A DNA stretch of 64,000 nucleotides from Curtobacterium sp. L6-1 (GCF_018885305.1 NZ_CP076544.1:1922001-1986000); one strand, 5' to 3'; shown: positions 44,358-56,173, counted from the first letter of the stretch. A program made the numbers and translations. The notes: generated from the letters alone by a model not told the origin.

Positions 44358-44903
44358 TCAGCGGGTGGTGACGATGTACGTCGCGGTGGCGCCGCCGTCG
44401 GCCGCCGAGAACGTCAGGACGACGCGGTGGTCGTCGCTCCGGAAGATGCCGAAGGCGCTCGACGTGTCCGCGCGCTCGGCCGACTTCGTGAAGCCGGCGT
44501 CGGCGAGCTGGCCCGCCGCCGCGGCGAAGTCGTCGACGGACGCCGTCCGCACCTGCACGACCCACCCGGACCCGGCCGGTCCGGAGCCGCCGCCGAGGAC
44601 CGTGCCGTCGACCAGGGGCACCGACGACGACGGGAAGCCGTCGGGCACCTGGCCGTCGCTCGTCACGTGCGCACCCTTGAGCGCCGTGTCCAGCGCGCCG
44701 TCGATGCCCCCGGCGACGTTCGCCATGCCCTGCTGGATCGCGGCGCCGTCGATGCCCTCGACCCCCTCGGAGACGGACGACGCCACCGAGGAGCCGAGGT
44801 CCGTCGCCTGCCGCACGGCGTCCGAGGAGCACGCGCTCAGGCCCGCGAGGGCGATGCCGGCGGCGACGGCGGCGGTGAGGGAGGAACGGATCGGGTGACG
44901 CAT
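44358..44903 (-). CDS. Putative lipoprotein, function unknown
   Basis: A 181-aa protein with a lipoprotein signal peptide: a charged start (MRHPIRSS), a hydrophobic stretch and the lipobox LSAC at residues 22-25. The mature part begins with a Ser/Gly-rich linker and a helix (GMANVAGGIDGALDTAL), then a compact alpha/beta region ending TATYIVTTR. I do not recognise a family. ATG 44903 lies 6 nt after TACGGT (44910-44915). The 132 nt beyond its stop contain two direct copies of GGACCGCCTCCGG but no clear terminator, so read-through into mshB is possible. Confidence 0.75.
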   Translation of the reverse strand: MRHPIRSSLTAAVAAGIALAGLSACSSDAVRQATDLGSSVASSVSEGVEGIDGAAIQQGMANVAGGIDGALDTALKGAHVTSDGQVPDGFPSSSVPLVDGTVLGGGSGPAGSGWVVQVRTASVDDFAAAAGQLADAGFTKSAERADTSSAFGIFRSDDHRVVLTFSAADGGATATYIVTTR

Positions 44904-44970
44904 GCGGGTACCGTAACCGGCCGGACGCCGGACTCGTGGAGCGTTCGCTGGGAAGTCGCCGCGCCGCCGC

Positions 44971-46164
44971 TCAGGACAGGTACGCGCGGGTGCCGGCGAC
45001 GAGGGCGTCCACGCCGACGGGGATCGACGTCTCGGCCTGCGGTGCGTAGAACGGCGAGTGGTTGCTCGGGATGTCGGCGCCGTCGCGGAACAGCTGCGGG
45101 TCGGTGATGCCGGTGAACCAGTAGACGATCGGTGCGCCGGCCGCGGTGGCGAGCTGGCCGACGTCCTCGGACGCCATCGCCAGGCCGGACTCCATGTCCA
45201 CGGCGCTGGGCACGACGGCACGGAGCGCCTCGAGGACGACCGCCGCCTGCGCCGGGTCGTTGACCAGGACGTCGGCACCGGGTGCGCGCTGGATCGTCGG
45301 GGCGGCCAGTCCCCCGGCCTCGCTCTCGGCACGGACGATGCGCTCGATCGAGGCGATGATCCGCTCGCGGGTCTCCTCGTTGCGGGCGCGGGTCGAGATC
45401 TCGATGACCGCGGTGTCCGGGATGATGTTCGGCCGGGTGCCGGCGTGGAACGCGCCGACCGTGACGACGCCGGCGTCGCTCGGGCCGACCTCGCGCGACA
45501 CGATCGTCTGGAGCCGGACCACGGCGGAGGCGGCGGTGACGATCGGGTCGAGCGACGCCTGCGGTGCGGAGCCGTGCGCCCCGCGGCCGTTGAACGTCAC
45601 GGTGAACCGGTCGCTCGAGGCCATCACGGCGCCGGAGCCGACCGCCACCATGCCGACCGGCGCCGGGGCGGAGTGCTGGCCGAGCACGACGGACGGGGTC
45701 GGGAAGCGCTCGACGAGGCCGTCCTCGATCATCGCCCGGGCACCCGAGATGACCTCCTCCGCCGGCTGGAACACCGCGACGACCGTGCCGCGCCACTCCG
45801 GCGCGGTGGCGACGAGCCGCTCGAGGGCACCGAGCAGCCACGTGACGTGGATGTCGTGGCCGCAGGCGTGCATGGTCGGGCCCTCGTTGCCGTCCTCGTC
45901 GGTCCCGCGGTGGGTACTCGCGTAGGACAGCCCGGTGCGCTCCTGCACGGGCAGGCCGTCCATGTCGGCGCGGAGCCACACGACCGGACCGTCGCCGTTC
46001 TCGAGGACACCGACGACCCCGGTGCCGCCGACGCCGGTGGTCACCGTGATCCCGCCGATCTCGGCGAGACGGTCCGCGATGACACCCGCGGTCCGGTGCT
46101 CCTGGAAGCCGAGCTCCGGGTGGGCGTGCAGGTCCTGGTAGATCGAGAGCAGGTCGAGAGTCAC
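44971..46164 (-). CDS. M20-family amidohydrolase (N-acyl amino acid hydrolase type)
   Basis: A 397-aa dimetal hydrolase of the hippurate/IAA-amino acid/aminoacylase branch. The metal and catalytic region is MHACGHDIHVT and AVFQPAEEV, with a further His in VLGQHSAP and the C-terminal SNHSPFYA. A dimerisation lid spans about 180-290 (NGRGAHGSAP). It probably cleaves N-acylated amino acids, but the substrate cannot be read from sequence. GTG 46164 lies 6 nt after TACGGT (46171-46176). No operon partner; the lipoprotein gene downstream has its own -10. Confidence 0.88.
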   Translation of the reverse strand: MTLDLLSIYQDLHAHPELGFQEHRTAGVIADRLAEIGGITVTTGVGGTGVVGVLENGDGPVVWLRADMDGLPVQERTGLSYASTHRGTDEDGNEGPTMHACGHDIHVTWLLGALERLVATAPEWRGTVVAVFQPAEEVISGARAMIEDGLVERFPTPSVVLGQHSAPAPVGMVAVGSGAVMASSDRFTVTFNGRGAHGSAPQASLDPIVTAASAVVRLQTIVSREVGPSDAGVVTVGAFHAGTRPNIIPDTAVIEISTRARNEETRERIIASIERIVRAESEAGGLAAPTIQRAPGADVLVNDPAQAAVVLEALRAVVPSAVDMESGLAMASEDVGQLATAAGAPIVYWFTGITDPQLFRDGADIPSNHSPFYAPQAETSIPVGVDALVAGTRAYLS

Positions 46165-46208
46165 CCGTCCACCGTATCCCCCGCTCCGGACACCTCCGGC
46201 ACGGACGC

Positions 46209-46246
46209 CGACGGCCCGGCCACCTGCAGAGGTGACCGGGCCGTCG
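46209..46246 (-). terminator. Terminator of typA
   Basis: A 17-bp stem with one mismatch and a GCAG loop, about 33 nt after the typA stop and ahead of the amidohydrolase promoter. Confidence 0.85.
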
Positions 46247-46279
46247 GACGGAGGACGGGCCTCCTGGCGGTGCTGGGTG

Positions 46280-48201
46280 CTACGCGTCCTGGCGCTTCAG
46301 GCGGGCGTAGCTGCGCTGGCGGGCCTGCGCGTCGAGCTCGACCTTGCGGATGCGGACCGCGTCCGGGGTGACCTCGACGCACTCGTCCTCGCGGGCGAAC
46401 TCGAGGCACTCCTCGAGCGACAGCTGCCGGGACGGCGTCATCGACTCGAACGTGTCGGCGTTGGCCGACCGCATGTTGGTGAGCTTCTTCTCCTTGGTGA
46501 TGTTCACGTCCATGTCGTCGGCGCGCGAGTTCTCGCCGATGACCATGCCCTCGTAGACCTCCTCGGTCGGGTTGACGAAGAACGTCATCCGCTCCTGGAG
46601 GTTCGTGATGGCGAACGGGGTGACCACACCGGAGCGGTCGGAGACGATCGAGCCGTTGATGCGGGTCTGGATCGAACCGGCCCAGTCGTCGTAGCCGTGG
46701 AAGATCGCGTTGGCGATGCCGGTGCCGCGGGTCTCGGTGAGGAACGACGTGCGGAAGCCGATGAGGCCACGCGACGGGACGATGAACTCCATGCGCACCC
46801 AGCCGGTGCCGTGGTTCGTCATGTTCTCCATGCGGCCCTTGCGCGCGGCCATGAGCTGCGTGATCGCGCCGAGGTGCTCCTCCGGCGTGTCGATCGTCAT
46901 GTGCTCGAACGGCTCCTGGAGCTTGCCGTTCTCGTCGCGCTTGGTGACGACCTGCGGCTTGCCGACCGTGAGCTCGAAGCCCTCGCGACGCATCTGCTCG
47001 ACCAGGATGGCGAGTGCGAGCTCACCACGGCCCTGGACCTCCCAGGCGTCCGGACGGCCGATGTCGACGACCTTGAGCGAGACGTTGCCGACCAGCTCGC
47101 GGTCCAGGCGCTCCTTGACCAAGCGGGCGGTGAGCTTGTGGCCCTTGACCTTGCCGACGAGCGGCGAGGTGTTCGTGCCGATCGTCATCGAGATCGCCGG
47201 GTCGTCGACCGTGATGGTCGGCAGCGGACGGACGTCCTCCGGGTCGCTCAGGGTCTCACCGATGGTGATCGTGTCGAAGCCGGCGACGGCGACGATGTCA
47301 CCGGGGCCCGCGGACTCGGCCGGGAAGCGGTTGAGCGCCTTGGTGATGAGGAGCTCGGTGATGCGGGCGTTGACGACGGTGCCGTCGTGCTTGACCCACG
47401 CGACCGTCTGGCCCTTCTTCATCGTGCCGTGGAAGATGCGCAGCAGCGCGAGGCGGCCGAGGAACGGCGAGGCGTCGAGGTTGGTGACGTGCGCCTGCAG
47501 CGGGTGGGCGTCGTCGTACGTCGGGGCCGGGACGTGCTGGAGGATCGCCTCGAAGAGCGGCTCGAGGTCGTCGTTGTCCGGCAGCGTGCCGTCCTCGGGC
47601 TTGTTGCGGCTCGCGGCGCCGGCGCGACCCGAGGCGTAGACCACGGGCACGTCGAGGATGGCGTCGAGGTCGAGGTCCTCGACCTCGTCCGACAGGTCGG
47701 AGGCCAGACCGAGGAGCAGGTCCTGCGACTCGGAGACGACCTCGTCGATGCGGGAGTCCGGGCGGTCCGTCTTGTTGACGAGCAGGATCACCGGGAGCTT
47801 GGCCGCGAGGGCCTTGCGGAGCACGAAGCGCGTCTGGGGCAGCGGGCCCTCGGACGCGTCGACGAGCAGGACGACGCCGTCGACCATGGAGAGGCCGCGC
47901 TCGACCTCACCACCGAAGTCGGCGTGGCCGGGGTGTCGATCACGTTGATGGTGATGCGGCCGCCCGGGTTGAACTCGTCGGCGTGCTTCCCGTTGTAGAG
48001 CACCGAGGTGTTCTTCGCGAGGATGGTGATGCCCTTCTCGCGCTCGAGGTCGTTCGAGTCCATCATGCGGTCTTCGCCCTCGAAGTGGGCGTCGAACGAG
48101 TTGGTCTGCGTGAGCATCGCGTCGACGAGGGTGGTCTTGCCGTGGTCGACGTGTGCCACGATGGCGACGTTGCGCAGGTCGGACCGAGTGGCGAGCGCCA
48201 T
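46280..48201 (-). pseudogene. typA: Ribosome-binding GTPase TypA/BipA, disrupted by a 1-nt frameshift
   Basis: With one base restored it encodes 640 aa, the normal length for this EF-G-like translational GTPase. G1 is AHVDHGKTT and G4 is NKTD. The C-terminal TypA-specific domain carries RGLIGFRTSFLTETRGTG and NITKEKKLTNMRSA. The frame breaks inside G3: NVIDTP is read in one frame and [12 protein letters not shown] in the next, at the short C/G run 47928-47933. The two pieces join exactly at DTPGH. A truncated 90-odd residue product would be useless, and BipA is widely conserved, so a sequencing error is likely. ATG 48201 has AAAAGGA about 9 nt upstream; an in-frame extension to 48322 runs into a repeat array. 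Confidence 0.87.
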
Positions 48202-48232
48202 ACAGGACATCCTTTTGTGTTCGGAAGATGAT

Positions 48233-48328
48233 CGGGCGAGCGCCCGGTTTCGGGACCGGCCCGAAGGTGTTCGGGACGAGCCCGAGGAGTGCGGGACGGT
48301 GCCCGACGGAGTTCGGGACCATGCCCGA
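48233..48328. repeat. Five phased inverted-repeat units upstream of typA
   Basis: Units of the form TTCGGGAC-NNN-GCCCGA start at about 48233 (degenerate, CGGGCGAGCGCCCG), 48251, 48272, 48292 and 48314. Each unit is itself an inverted repeat, and the last four are spaced 20-22 bp, about two helical turns. The array occupies the divergent promoter region of typA and the CPBP gene, where a cooperative DNA-binding protein could act. It has no supported coding function. Confidence 0.75.
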
Positions 48329-48372
48329 CTCGCCAGTCTACCGGTAGTCCGCAACCAGGAGGAGTACAGCAC

Positions 48373-49121
48373 ATGAGCCGACGGCGAACGTGGACCGAGA
48401 TCACGGTCGTGCTCATGCTCTCGCTCGGCGCCAGCGCGCTCTGGTCCGTGCTCCAGATCATCGACGACCTGTCGCAGACCACACCGCTCGGCGAGCAGAG
48501 CACGGCGCTGAACAGCTCGACGACGACCGTGCAGTACGTCGACCTCGCACGGCAGCTGCTGGGCATCGCGGTCGACCTCGCGCCCGTCGCGCTCGTCTGC
48601 ATGCTGCTCTGGAGTTCGTCGCGCCCGCACCTCGGGCGACTCGGCATCGACCGGTTCCGCGTCCGGCCCGACCTCGGCGGCGCGGCCCTCATGGCGCTCG
48701 GGATCGGCATCCCCGGCCTCGCCCTCTACTTCGGCGGGCGGGCGCTCGGCATCACGGTCGCGGTCGACCGGCGGCACTGGACTCGTACTGGTGGACGATC
48801 CCGGTCCTGCTGCTCTCGGCCGTCCGGTCGGGGCTGCAGGAGGAGGTCATCGTCGTCGGCTACCTCTACTCCCGGCTGGGCGACCTCGGGTGGGGTCGGT
48901 GGCAGGTGATCCTGTCCACCGCGGTCCTGCGCGGGAGCTACCACCTGTACCAGGGGTTCGGGGCGTTCGTGGGGAACGCGGTGATGGGCGTCGTGTTCGG
49001 GTGGATCTACACGCGGTGGGGCCGGCTGCTCCCCCTCGTCATCACGCACGTGCTGCTCGACGCGACCGTCTTCGTGGCCTACCCCTTCGTCGCGCGGGCG
49101 TTCCCCGGCCTGTTCTCCTGA
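48373..49121 (+). pseudogene. CPBP-family intramembrane protease, disrupted by a 1-nt frameshift
   Basis: Restoring one base gives 249 aa with about six membrane segments. The ABI/CPBP motif 1 appears as [15 protein letters not shown]; it has Glu-Glu but a Val where most members have Arg. Motif 2 is RGSYHLYQGFG, and a further His is in ITHVLLDATVF. The break is at CC 48768-48769, where CCC is expected; before it the frame reads GITVAVD and after it [14 protein letters not shown]. The family processes CAAX-like proteins or confers bacteriocin self-immunity. ATG 48373 follows AGGAGGAG. It is divergent from typA across the repeat array and ends at a small hairpin. Confidence 0.75.
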
Positions 49122-49146
49122 GGCGCCCTGGCGGTGCGGGGGCGCC
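49122..49146 (+). terminator. Small hairpin after the CPBP gene
   Basis: GGCGCCC (49122-49128) pairs with GGGCGCC (49140-49146) around an 11-nt loop, starting at the base after the stop codon. Moderate stability. Confidence 0.55.
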
Positions 49147-49231
49147 GTTCTCCACTGCTCCCTCGACCGCTCGTCCGCCCCGACGCTGAAATGCTACGTT
49201 CTACGCATCAGCACGAGCGATGTGGGGGACG

Positions 49232-51063
49232 ATGGGGATCGAGTTCGACGACGCCGCGGCCGTGCGGCTGCTCACGTGTGCGACCGAGGTCGCACTGTCA
49301 CTCCGAGCGGGTGCCGCCGGACGACGCACCAGCGCCGAGGACGCGCTGCACGACTTCCACGGCGCGTACGCACGACTCTTCGAGCAGGCGCACACGATCG
49401 AGTCGGAGGACCGGGTCCGCCTGGTCCGGGCGCTCGACGACCTCGCCGGGCAGCTCCACGTCGTACGGCGCCAGGCACACGACGAACAGCGTCGGCAGCA
49501 CGACCTGGCAGCCTGGCACGAGCGTGAACGGCAGCGCGACCGGGTGCTCGTCGGCGTCGGGGCACCGTTGCGACCCGCGCTGGACTGGAGCGACGCGGTG
49601 GTCGACCCGGAGCCGTCCGAGACGCCGGTCCGCCCGACGCCGCTCACGGCACGGTTCCGCGCGCGCACCCGTGTCCGGACGAGCAGCGGGGGCTCCGGCG
49701 GACGCAGCGGCGCGGACCCGGAGCGCCTTCGCCGGGCCGCTGCTCGCGCCCGTGCACAGGACGCGGCCACCGCCCAACAACTCAACCGGGTGCGGAACGG
49801 CTGGGTGACCTTCACCCGGACGTGCGCGTGGGTGCCCGTGGGCGACGCGACCCTCGTGTCGGGGTTCGAGGATCACCTCGCCGAGAACGCCGCGGACGCT
49901 GCGTGGCTGGAGCGGATCGCGGACGCCTTTGCCGCGGCGGGAGGCGGGTCACTGTCCGACGGCGTGCTCGACGTGGCCGGGGCGTCCCGACTGCCCCGGG
50001 AGCTCGAGCGTGTCCTCGACCCGTCGTCGACCACCGTCGAGGTCGCGGCGGCCTGGCGTGCGCTCGGCCTGTCCGGCCAGGACGTCGACGCGTTGCCGCT
50101 GACGACGAAGCTCCAGCTCGCCGGGCTCGACGGGCTCCCGGCAGCGGTACGGGACACCGCTTCCCGCGCGGTGCTCCGAGCAGCGGTCGCGGATCCGGGG
50201 CGGGTGTACCGGATGCTCGGGCTCCCGTACACGTACGGCGCGGTCGGCCTCGAGGAGTTCACGCGGCAGGTCGAGGCGCTGCGGGACGGGCTCGAACGCG
50301 CTGACCAGTCGGCTGCCAGGCTCGCCCCGCCGTCGGCGCAGGTCGCGCAGCTGGTCGGGTTCGGAGCCTCGAACGGCGCGCTCGTCGCGGCGATCTCGCT
50401 CGGGGACCTCGACACGGCCTCGAACGTGACGGTGAACGTACCGGGCGCGACGACGACGGTCGGGAGTGCTCCGGAGAAGGTGCGTGCTGCACACGGGCTC
50501 CTCTCGACGGCAGCACGTCAGGGCCAGGAGTCGTCGTTCGCTGTCGTCTCCTGGTTCGGCTACCGAGCGCCGTCCTTCCCCGAGGTACCCGGCCAAGGCC
50601 GAGCGAGCACCGGTGGGGCGAACCTGGCTTCGTTCCTCGACGGCACCGTGGACAGTCGCGCGGACTCCCCTCCGCGCTCGGTCACCGTCCTCGGGCATTC
50701 CTACGGATCGACGACAGCTGCGGAAGCACTCGCCCAGACACGTCACCGGATCGACTCATTCGTCACGTACGGCTCGGTCGGGTTCACCGACGCGACGAAG
50801 CCGGACCAGCTCAACGTCGACCGTGTGTTCGCTACCGAGGGTCAGAACGACCACGTTGCGGCCCTCGGTCGGTCAACGCGAACGGATCCTCGGAATCTCC
50901 CCGAGGTCGAGGTCTTCTCATCCGAAGCTGCCCCGGTACGAAGGCAGTCACGGGCCACGACATGCACCCAGAGCACGGAGTCGGGTACCTCTCGTCCGGG
51001 TCGACGGCTGCACGCCACATCGCCGAGATCATCGCGAACGGGAAGCCACGATGCAGATCATGA
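49232..51063 (+). pseudogene. DUF1023-like alpha/beta hydrolase, disrupted by a 1-nt frameshift
   Basis: With one base restored it encodes 610 aa. The first 250 residues are helical and Arg/Ala rich, with no recognisable domain. The C-terminal part is an alpha/beta hydrolase with the nucleophile elbow VLGHSYGSTTA, preceded by VSWFGYRAP and followed by VTYGSVGF, as in the DUF1023 family linked to actinobacterial secretion loci. The frame is lost at GG 50935-50936, where GGG is expected. Correcting it restores the catalytic-His region (VTGHDMHPEHGVGYLSSGS) and a stop at 51061-51063 that overlaps the next start by ATGA. ATG 49232 follows GGGGGAC; ATG 49220 is also possible. The substrate is unknown, and no signal peptide is seen. 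Confidence 0.7.
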
Positions 51064-51728
51064 CCACAAAACTGCTCGCGATCGCCGTCGCTGCCCTGAT
51101 CCTCGGGTTGACGGTCAGCTGCACAGCAGGAGGAAGACCCATGCCGAAGGACGCAGCCGGTCTAACACGTGCCGATGTCTCGGAACTCGATCTGCGCCAG
51201 GAATTCAACCGGTACCGGGAGCACTACGAGGAGATGCAACGAGTACTGGCTGCGGCACAGCGCGCGGTCCACGAGGGGGAGTGGGACTGGAACGGTGGCG
51301 ACGACAACCCGCAGATCGGTGGCGACGGCCGCGCTCCCCTTCCCGGCGCGGACGTCGACAACAGCTACTTCCTCGAGTCGAGCAGAGCCTGGACCCCGGA
51401 GGGAGCCACGGGTTCCAGAGCAGACCTCGACCCGATGATCGACTACTTCGAGCACCGCGGCGCGGACATGCACATCGAGCGGATCGCCGACACCTACTAC
51501 CTCGTCGGCAGCGTCCGTGACGGCTGGCACGTCGAGTACTTCATCCAACCGAGCGGCCGCTACTCCCTCACCGTGTCGAGTGACCTCTTCTGGACCAACA
51601 ACGCCAACGCACTCGCGAGGGCGGTGTTCGGCCGAGCATCACTGCGATGGCCGGATCGCTCTTCTCCCGGTGAGTACCCGGAGCCGCCGACCTGGGACGA
51701 CCCGGTCGTCAACCACCCGAAGATCTGA
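51060..51728 (+). CDS. Putative lipoprotein paired with the DUF1023-like hydrolase
   Basis: A 222-aa protein. MTTKLLAIAVAALILGL is a signal peptide ending in the lipobox TVSC. The mature part has a helix (LRQEFNRYREHYEEMQRVLA) that looks coiled-coil-like, and an alpha/beta domain with Trp and Tyr residues (DTYYLVGSVRDGWHVEYF). It is unrecognised; it may resemble DUF4853-type lipoproteins, but this is a guess. ATG 51060 overlaps the corrected hydrolase stop as ATGA; ATG 51051 is in frame but inside the hydrolase. The translational coupling argues for a two-gene cassette in which the lipoprotein assists or restrains the hydrolase. Its codon use looks slightly less GC-biased than its neighbours. 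Confidence 0.7.
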   Translation: MTTKLLAIAVAALILGLTVSCTAGGRPMPKDAAGLTRADVSELDLRQEFNRYREHYEEMQRVLAAAQRAVHEGEWDWNGGDDNPQIGGDGRAPLPGADVDNSYFLESSRAWTPEGATGSRADLDPMIDYFEHRGADMHIERIADTYYLVGSVRDGWHVEYFIQPSGRYSLTVSSDLFWTNNANALARAVFGRASLRWPDRSSPGEYPEPPTWDDPVVNHPKI

Positions 51729-51751
51729 ACGGGCGGCCGCGAGCCAGGGAC

Positions 51752-51794
51752 GGACGGGAGGCGGCGCGCGGTCCGTGCGCACAGCCTCCTGTCC
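51752..51794. terminator. Terminator between the lipoprotein and ABC genes
   Basis: GGACGGGAGGC (51752-51762) pairs with GCCTCCTGTCC (51784-51794), one G-T pair, around a 21-nt loop. It sits between convergent genes and belongs to the shared GGGAGGC family. Confidence 0.7.
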
Positions 51795-51803
51795 GGCATC
51801 CCG

Positions 51804-54034
<2,231 letters not shown>

Positions 54035-54038
<4 letters not shown>

Positions 54039-55045
54039 GCGCCCGATCCGGCCTGTGTGTTCAGGGCGGCCACGTCGACGGCCGCCTGGTTCTGGTCACG
54101 CCGACGGTTCCGCTTCTCGCGCTTGCCCGTCGTCGAGGTCGGGTCGAGCGCGTCGCGGAGCCCGTCACCGATCAGGTTGGCGGCGATGGCGAAGACCACC
54201 AGCGCCCCGGCGGCGAAGTAGAACAGCCACGGGCTGGTCAGGGCGTTCGCCTGGTTCTGCGCGATGAGCGTGCCGAGCGAGACGTCCGGTGCCTGCACCC
54301 CGAACCCGAAGTAGCTCAGCGTCGTCTCCCCGAGCACCGCCGTGGCGACCTGGATCGTCCCGTCGATGATCAGGAACGACGCCACGTTCGGCAGGATGTG
54401 CCGGAAGATGATCCGGAACGGCCCGATGCCCATGTAGCGGGCGGCCCGGACGAACTCGCGCTCCTTGACCGACAGCGTCATCGCCCGGACGACCCGTGCC
54501 GTGATCATCCAGCCGAAGACGGTGATGAGCACCACGAGGACGATCCACCCGGCGTTCTGGATGCGCGGGCTGATGATCGCGATGATGAGGAACGACGGCA
54601 GCACGAGCAGCATGTCGACGAAGAACATCACGATGCGGTCGACCCAGCCGCCGAAGTACCCGGCCGCGGCGCCGGTGATCGCGGCGATGGCGGTCGAGAA
54701 CACCGCGACCAGCAGGCCGATGAGCAGGCTCTTCTGCATGCCGCGGGCGGTCTGGGCGAAGACGTCCTGGCCGATGCCGTTCGTGCCGAACCAGTGCGCG
54801 GCGCTCGGCGGACGGGTGAAGGACGTGTAGTCGATCTGCGAGTACTGCCACGGGCTGACGAGCGGCCCGAGGAAGGCGAAGGCGAACAGCAGCACGACCA
54901 CGACGACACCGATGCCGGCGCCTCGGTTCATGAAGAGTCGGCGCACCGTCTGCACTGCCCGGTTGCCCTGGCGGGTCGAGCGGGCCGGTGTGTCGCTGCG
55001 GGCGACGAGCGTCGGGTCCACGGGTTCGATCCGGGTGTCGGTCAT
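54035..55045 (-). CDS. ABC transporter permease, DppC/OppC type
   Basis: A 336-aa inner-membrane permease with six expected helices. It has an N-terminal OppC_N region (RRLFMNRGAGIGVVVVVLLF), the HWFGTNGIGQDVF segment, and the EAA-type loop around EFVRAARYMGIGPFRIIFRH that contacts the ATPase. The C-terminal 30 residues are a charged cytoplasmic tail. ATG 55045 is preceded by AGGAGGG. It starts 1 nt after the stop of the DppB-like gene and overlaps the ATPase gene by 4 nt. Confidence 0.92.
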
Positions 55046-55046
55046 C

Positions 55047-56030
55047 TCAAGCCCTCCTGACGCGCGGGTCGAGCGCAGCCGTCGCGACGTCCGCCAGGAA
55101 CCCGGCGACGAGCACCACCACCGCCGCGAAGAGCGTGTAGGCGGTGACCACGTTGACGTCGTTGTTGTTCACCGCGTCGATGAACCAGGAGCCCAACCCG
55201 TTCCACGCGAAGATCTTCTCGGTCAGGGTGGCACCGGTCAGGATGCCGAGGAAGCCGTAGGCGAAGAGCGTCGTCATCGGGATGAGCGCGGTCCGCAGCC
55301 CGTGCTTGAAGGTCGCCCGGCCGCGGGTGAGCCCCTTCGCCCGGGCGGTCCGGAGGAAGTCCGAACCGAGCACGTCGAGCATCGTCGCCCGCTGGTACCG
55401 GCTGTAGATCGCGATGAGGCCGACGGCGATCGAGATCGTCGGCAGCAGCAGGTGCGCGCCGCGGTCGAGCAGCAGCGTCCACGGGGTGCCGTCGAGCCCG
55501 GGGGTCGCCTCGCCGGTGAAGTTGATGAGCTGCGTGCCGGCGTCCTGGTTGAGCTTCGTCGCACCGATCTTCAGGAACACCGCCGTCAGGAAGACGGGCG
55601 TGGAGAACAGCACGATCGAGATCGCCGCGCTGACCCGGTCGGAGATCCGGTACTGCCGGATGGCGTTCCACACGCCGACCAGCACCCCGAGCACGATGCC
55701 CGCGACCGACCCGACGAGCAGCAGCCGGAGACTCACCCCCAGCCGCGGGAAGAACTGCTCGTTGACCGAGCGGTCCTGGATGGTCTGGCCCAGGTCGCCG
55801 TGCACGACGTCGCCGAGCCAGTGCGTGTACCGGACGACGACGGGCGTCTTGTCGTTGACGCCGATCGAGTCGAGCTTGGCGTCGATGACCTGTGCTGACG
55901 GGGCCGGGTTGCGCTGCGCATAGACGGAACGGGGGCTGAACGTCGCCGACGCGAGGAAGTAGGTCAGCGAGGTCGCGAGGAACACGAGCACGACGTAGTA
56001 CACGAGTCGCCGCCCCAGGAAGCGGATCAT
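55047..56030 (-). CDS. ABC transporter permease, DppB/OppB type
   Basis: A 327-aa permease beginning MIRFLGRRLVYYVVLVFLAT, with six helices and the EAA loop SDFLRTARAKGLTRGRATFK. A periplasmic loop of about 60 residues follows the first helix, as in OppB. ATG 56030 is chosen over GTG 56039: TAAGGT (56038-56043) would cover the GTG and leaves 7 nt to the ATG, the leaderless spacing seen across this window. It is the first gene of the transporter operon, divergent from the solute-binding gene. Confidence 0.9.
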   Translation of the reverse strand: MIRFLGRRLVYYVVLVFLATSLTYFLASATFSPRSVYAQRNPAPSAQVIDAKLDSIGVNDKTPVVVRYTHWLGDVVHGDLGQTIQDRSVNEQFFPRLGVSLRLLLVGSVAGIVLGVLVGVWNAIRQYRISDRVSAAISIVLFSTPVFLTAVFLKIGATKLNQDAGTQLINFTGEATPGLDGTPWTLLLDRGAHLLLPTISIAVGLIAIYSRYQRATMLDVLGSDFLRTARAKGLTRGRATFKHGLRTALIPMTTLFAYGFLGILTGATLTEKIFAWNGLGSWFIDAVNNNDVNVVTAYTLFAAVVVLVAGFLADVATAALDPRVRRA

Positions 56031-56140
56031 GGAGGCCACCTTAGAGCCCGGTTTGTTTCCGGTACATGTCGCGGATCGTCCATCCGTGTAACGAAAGGAC
56101 TCCGGATACAGAAAACGCCGTCTACCCCCGCCGAGGGGCC

Positions 56141-56146
56141 TAGGCT
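56141..56146 (+). promoter_or_regulatory. -10 element of the solute-binding protein gene
   Basis: TAGGCT, 27 nt before the ATG, within the 8-bp palindrome GCCTAGGC. Unlike most genes here it leaves room for a short leader with the strong ribosome site AGAGGGGAA. Confidence 0.6.
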
Positions 56147-56173
56147 CATCGACAACTTCCAGAGGGGAACGAC

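Noticed and set aside
48202..48322. Upstream extension of typA through the repeat array
   Set aside because: It lies in a different frame from the real N-terminus and encodes the degenerate repeat; [12 protein letters not shown] from ATG 48201 is the true start of the conserved protein.
49232..51728. Genomic island or prophage remnant
   Set aside because: No integrase, transposase, tRNA target or flanking repeats; codon bias is only slightly relaxed.
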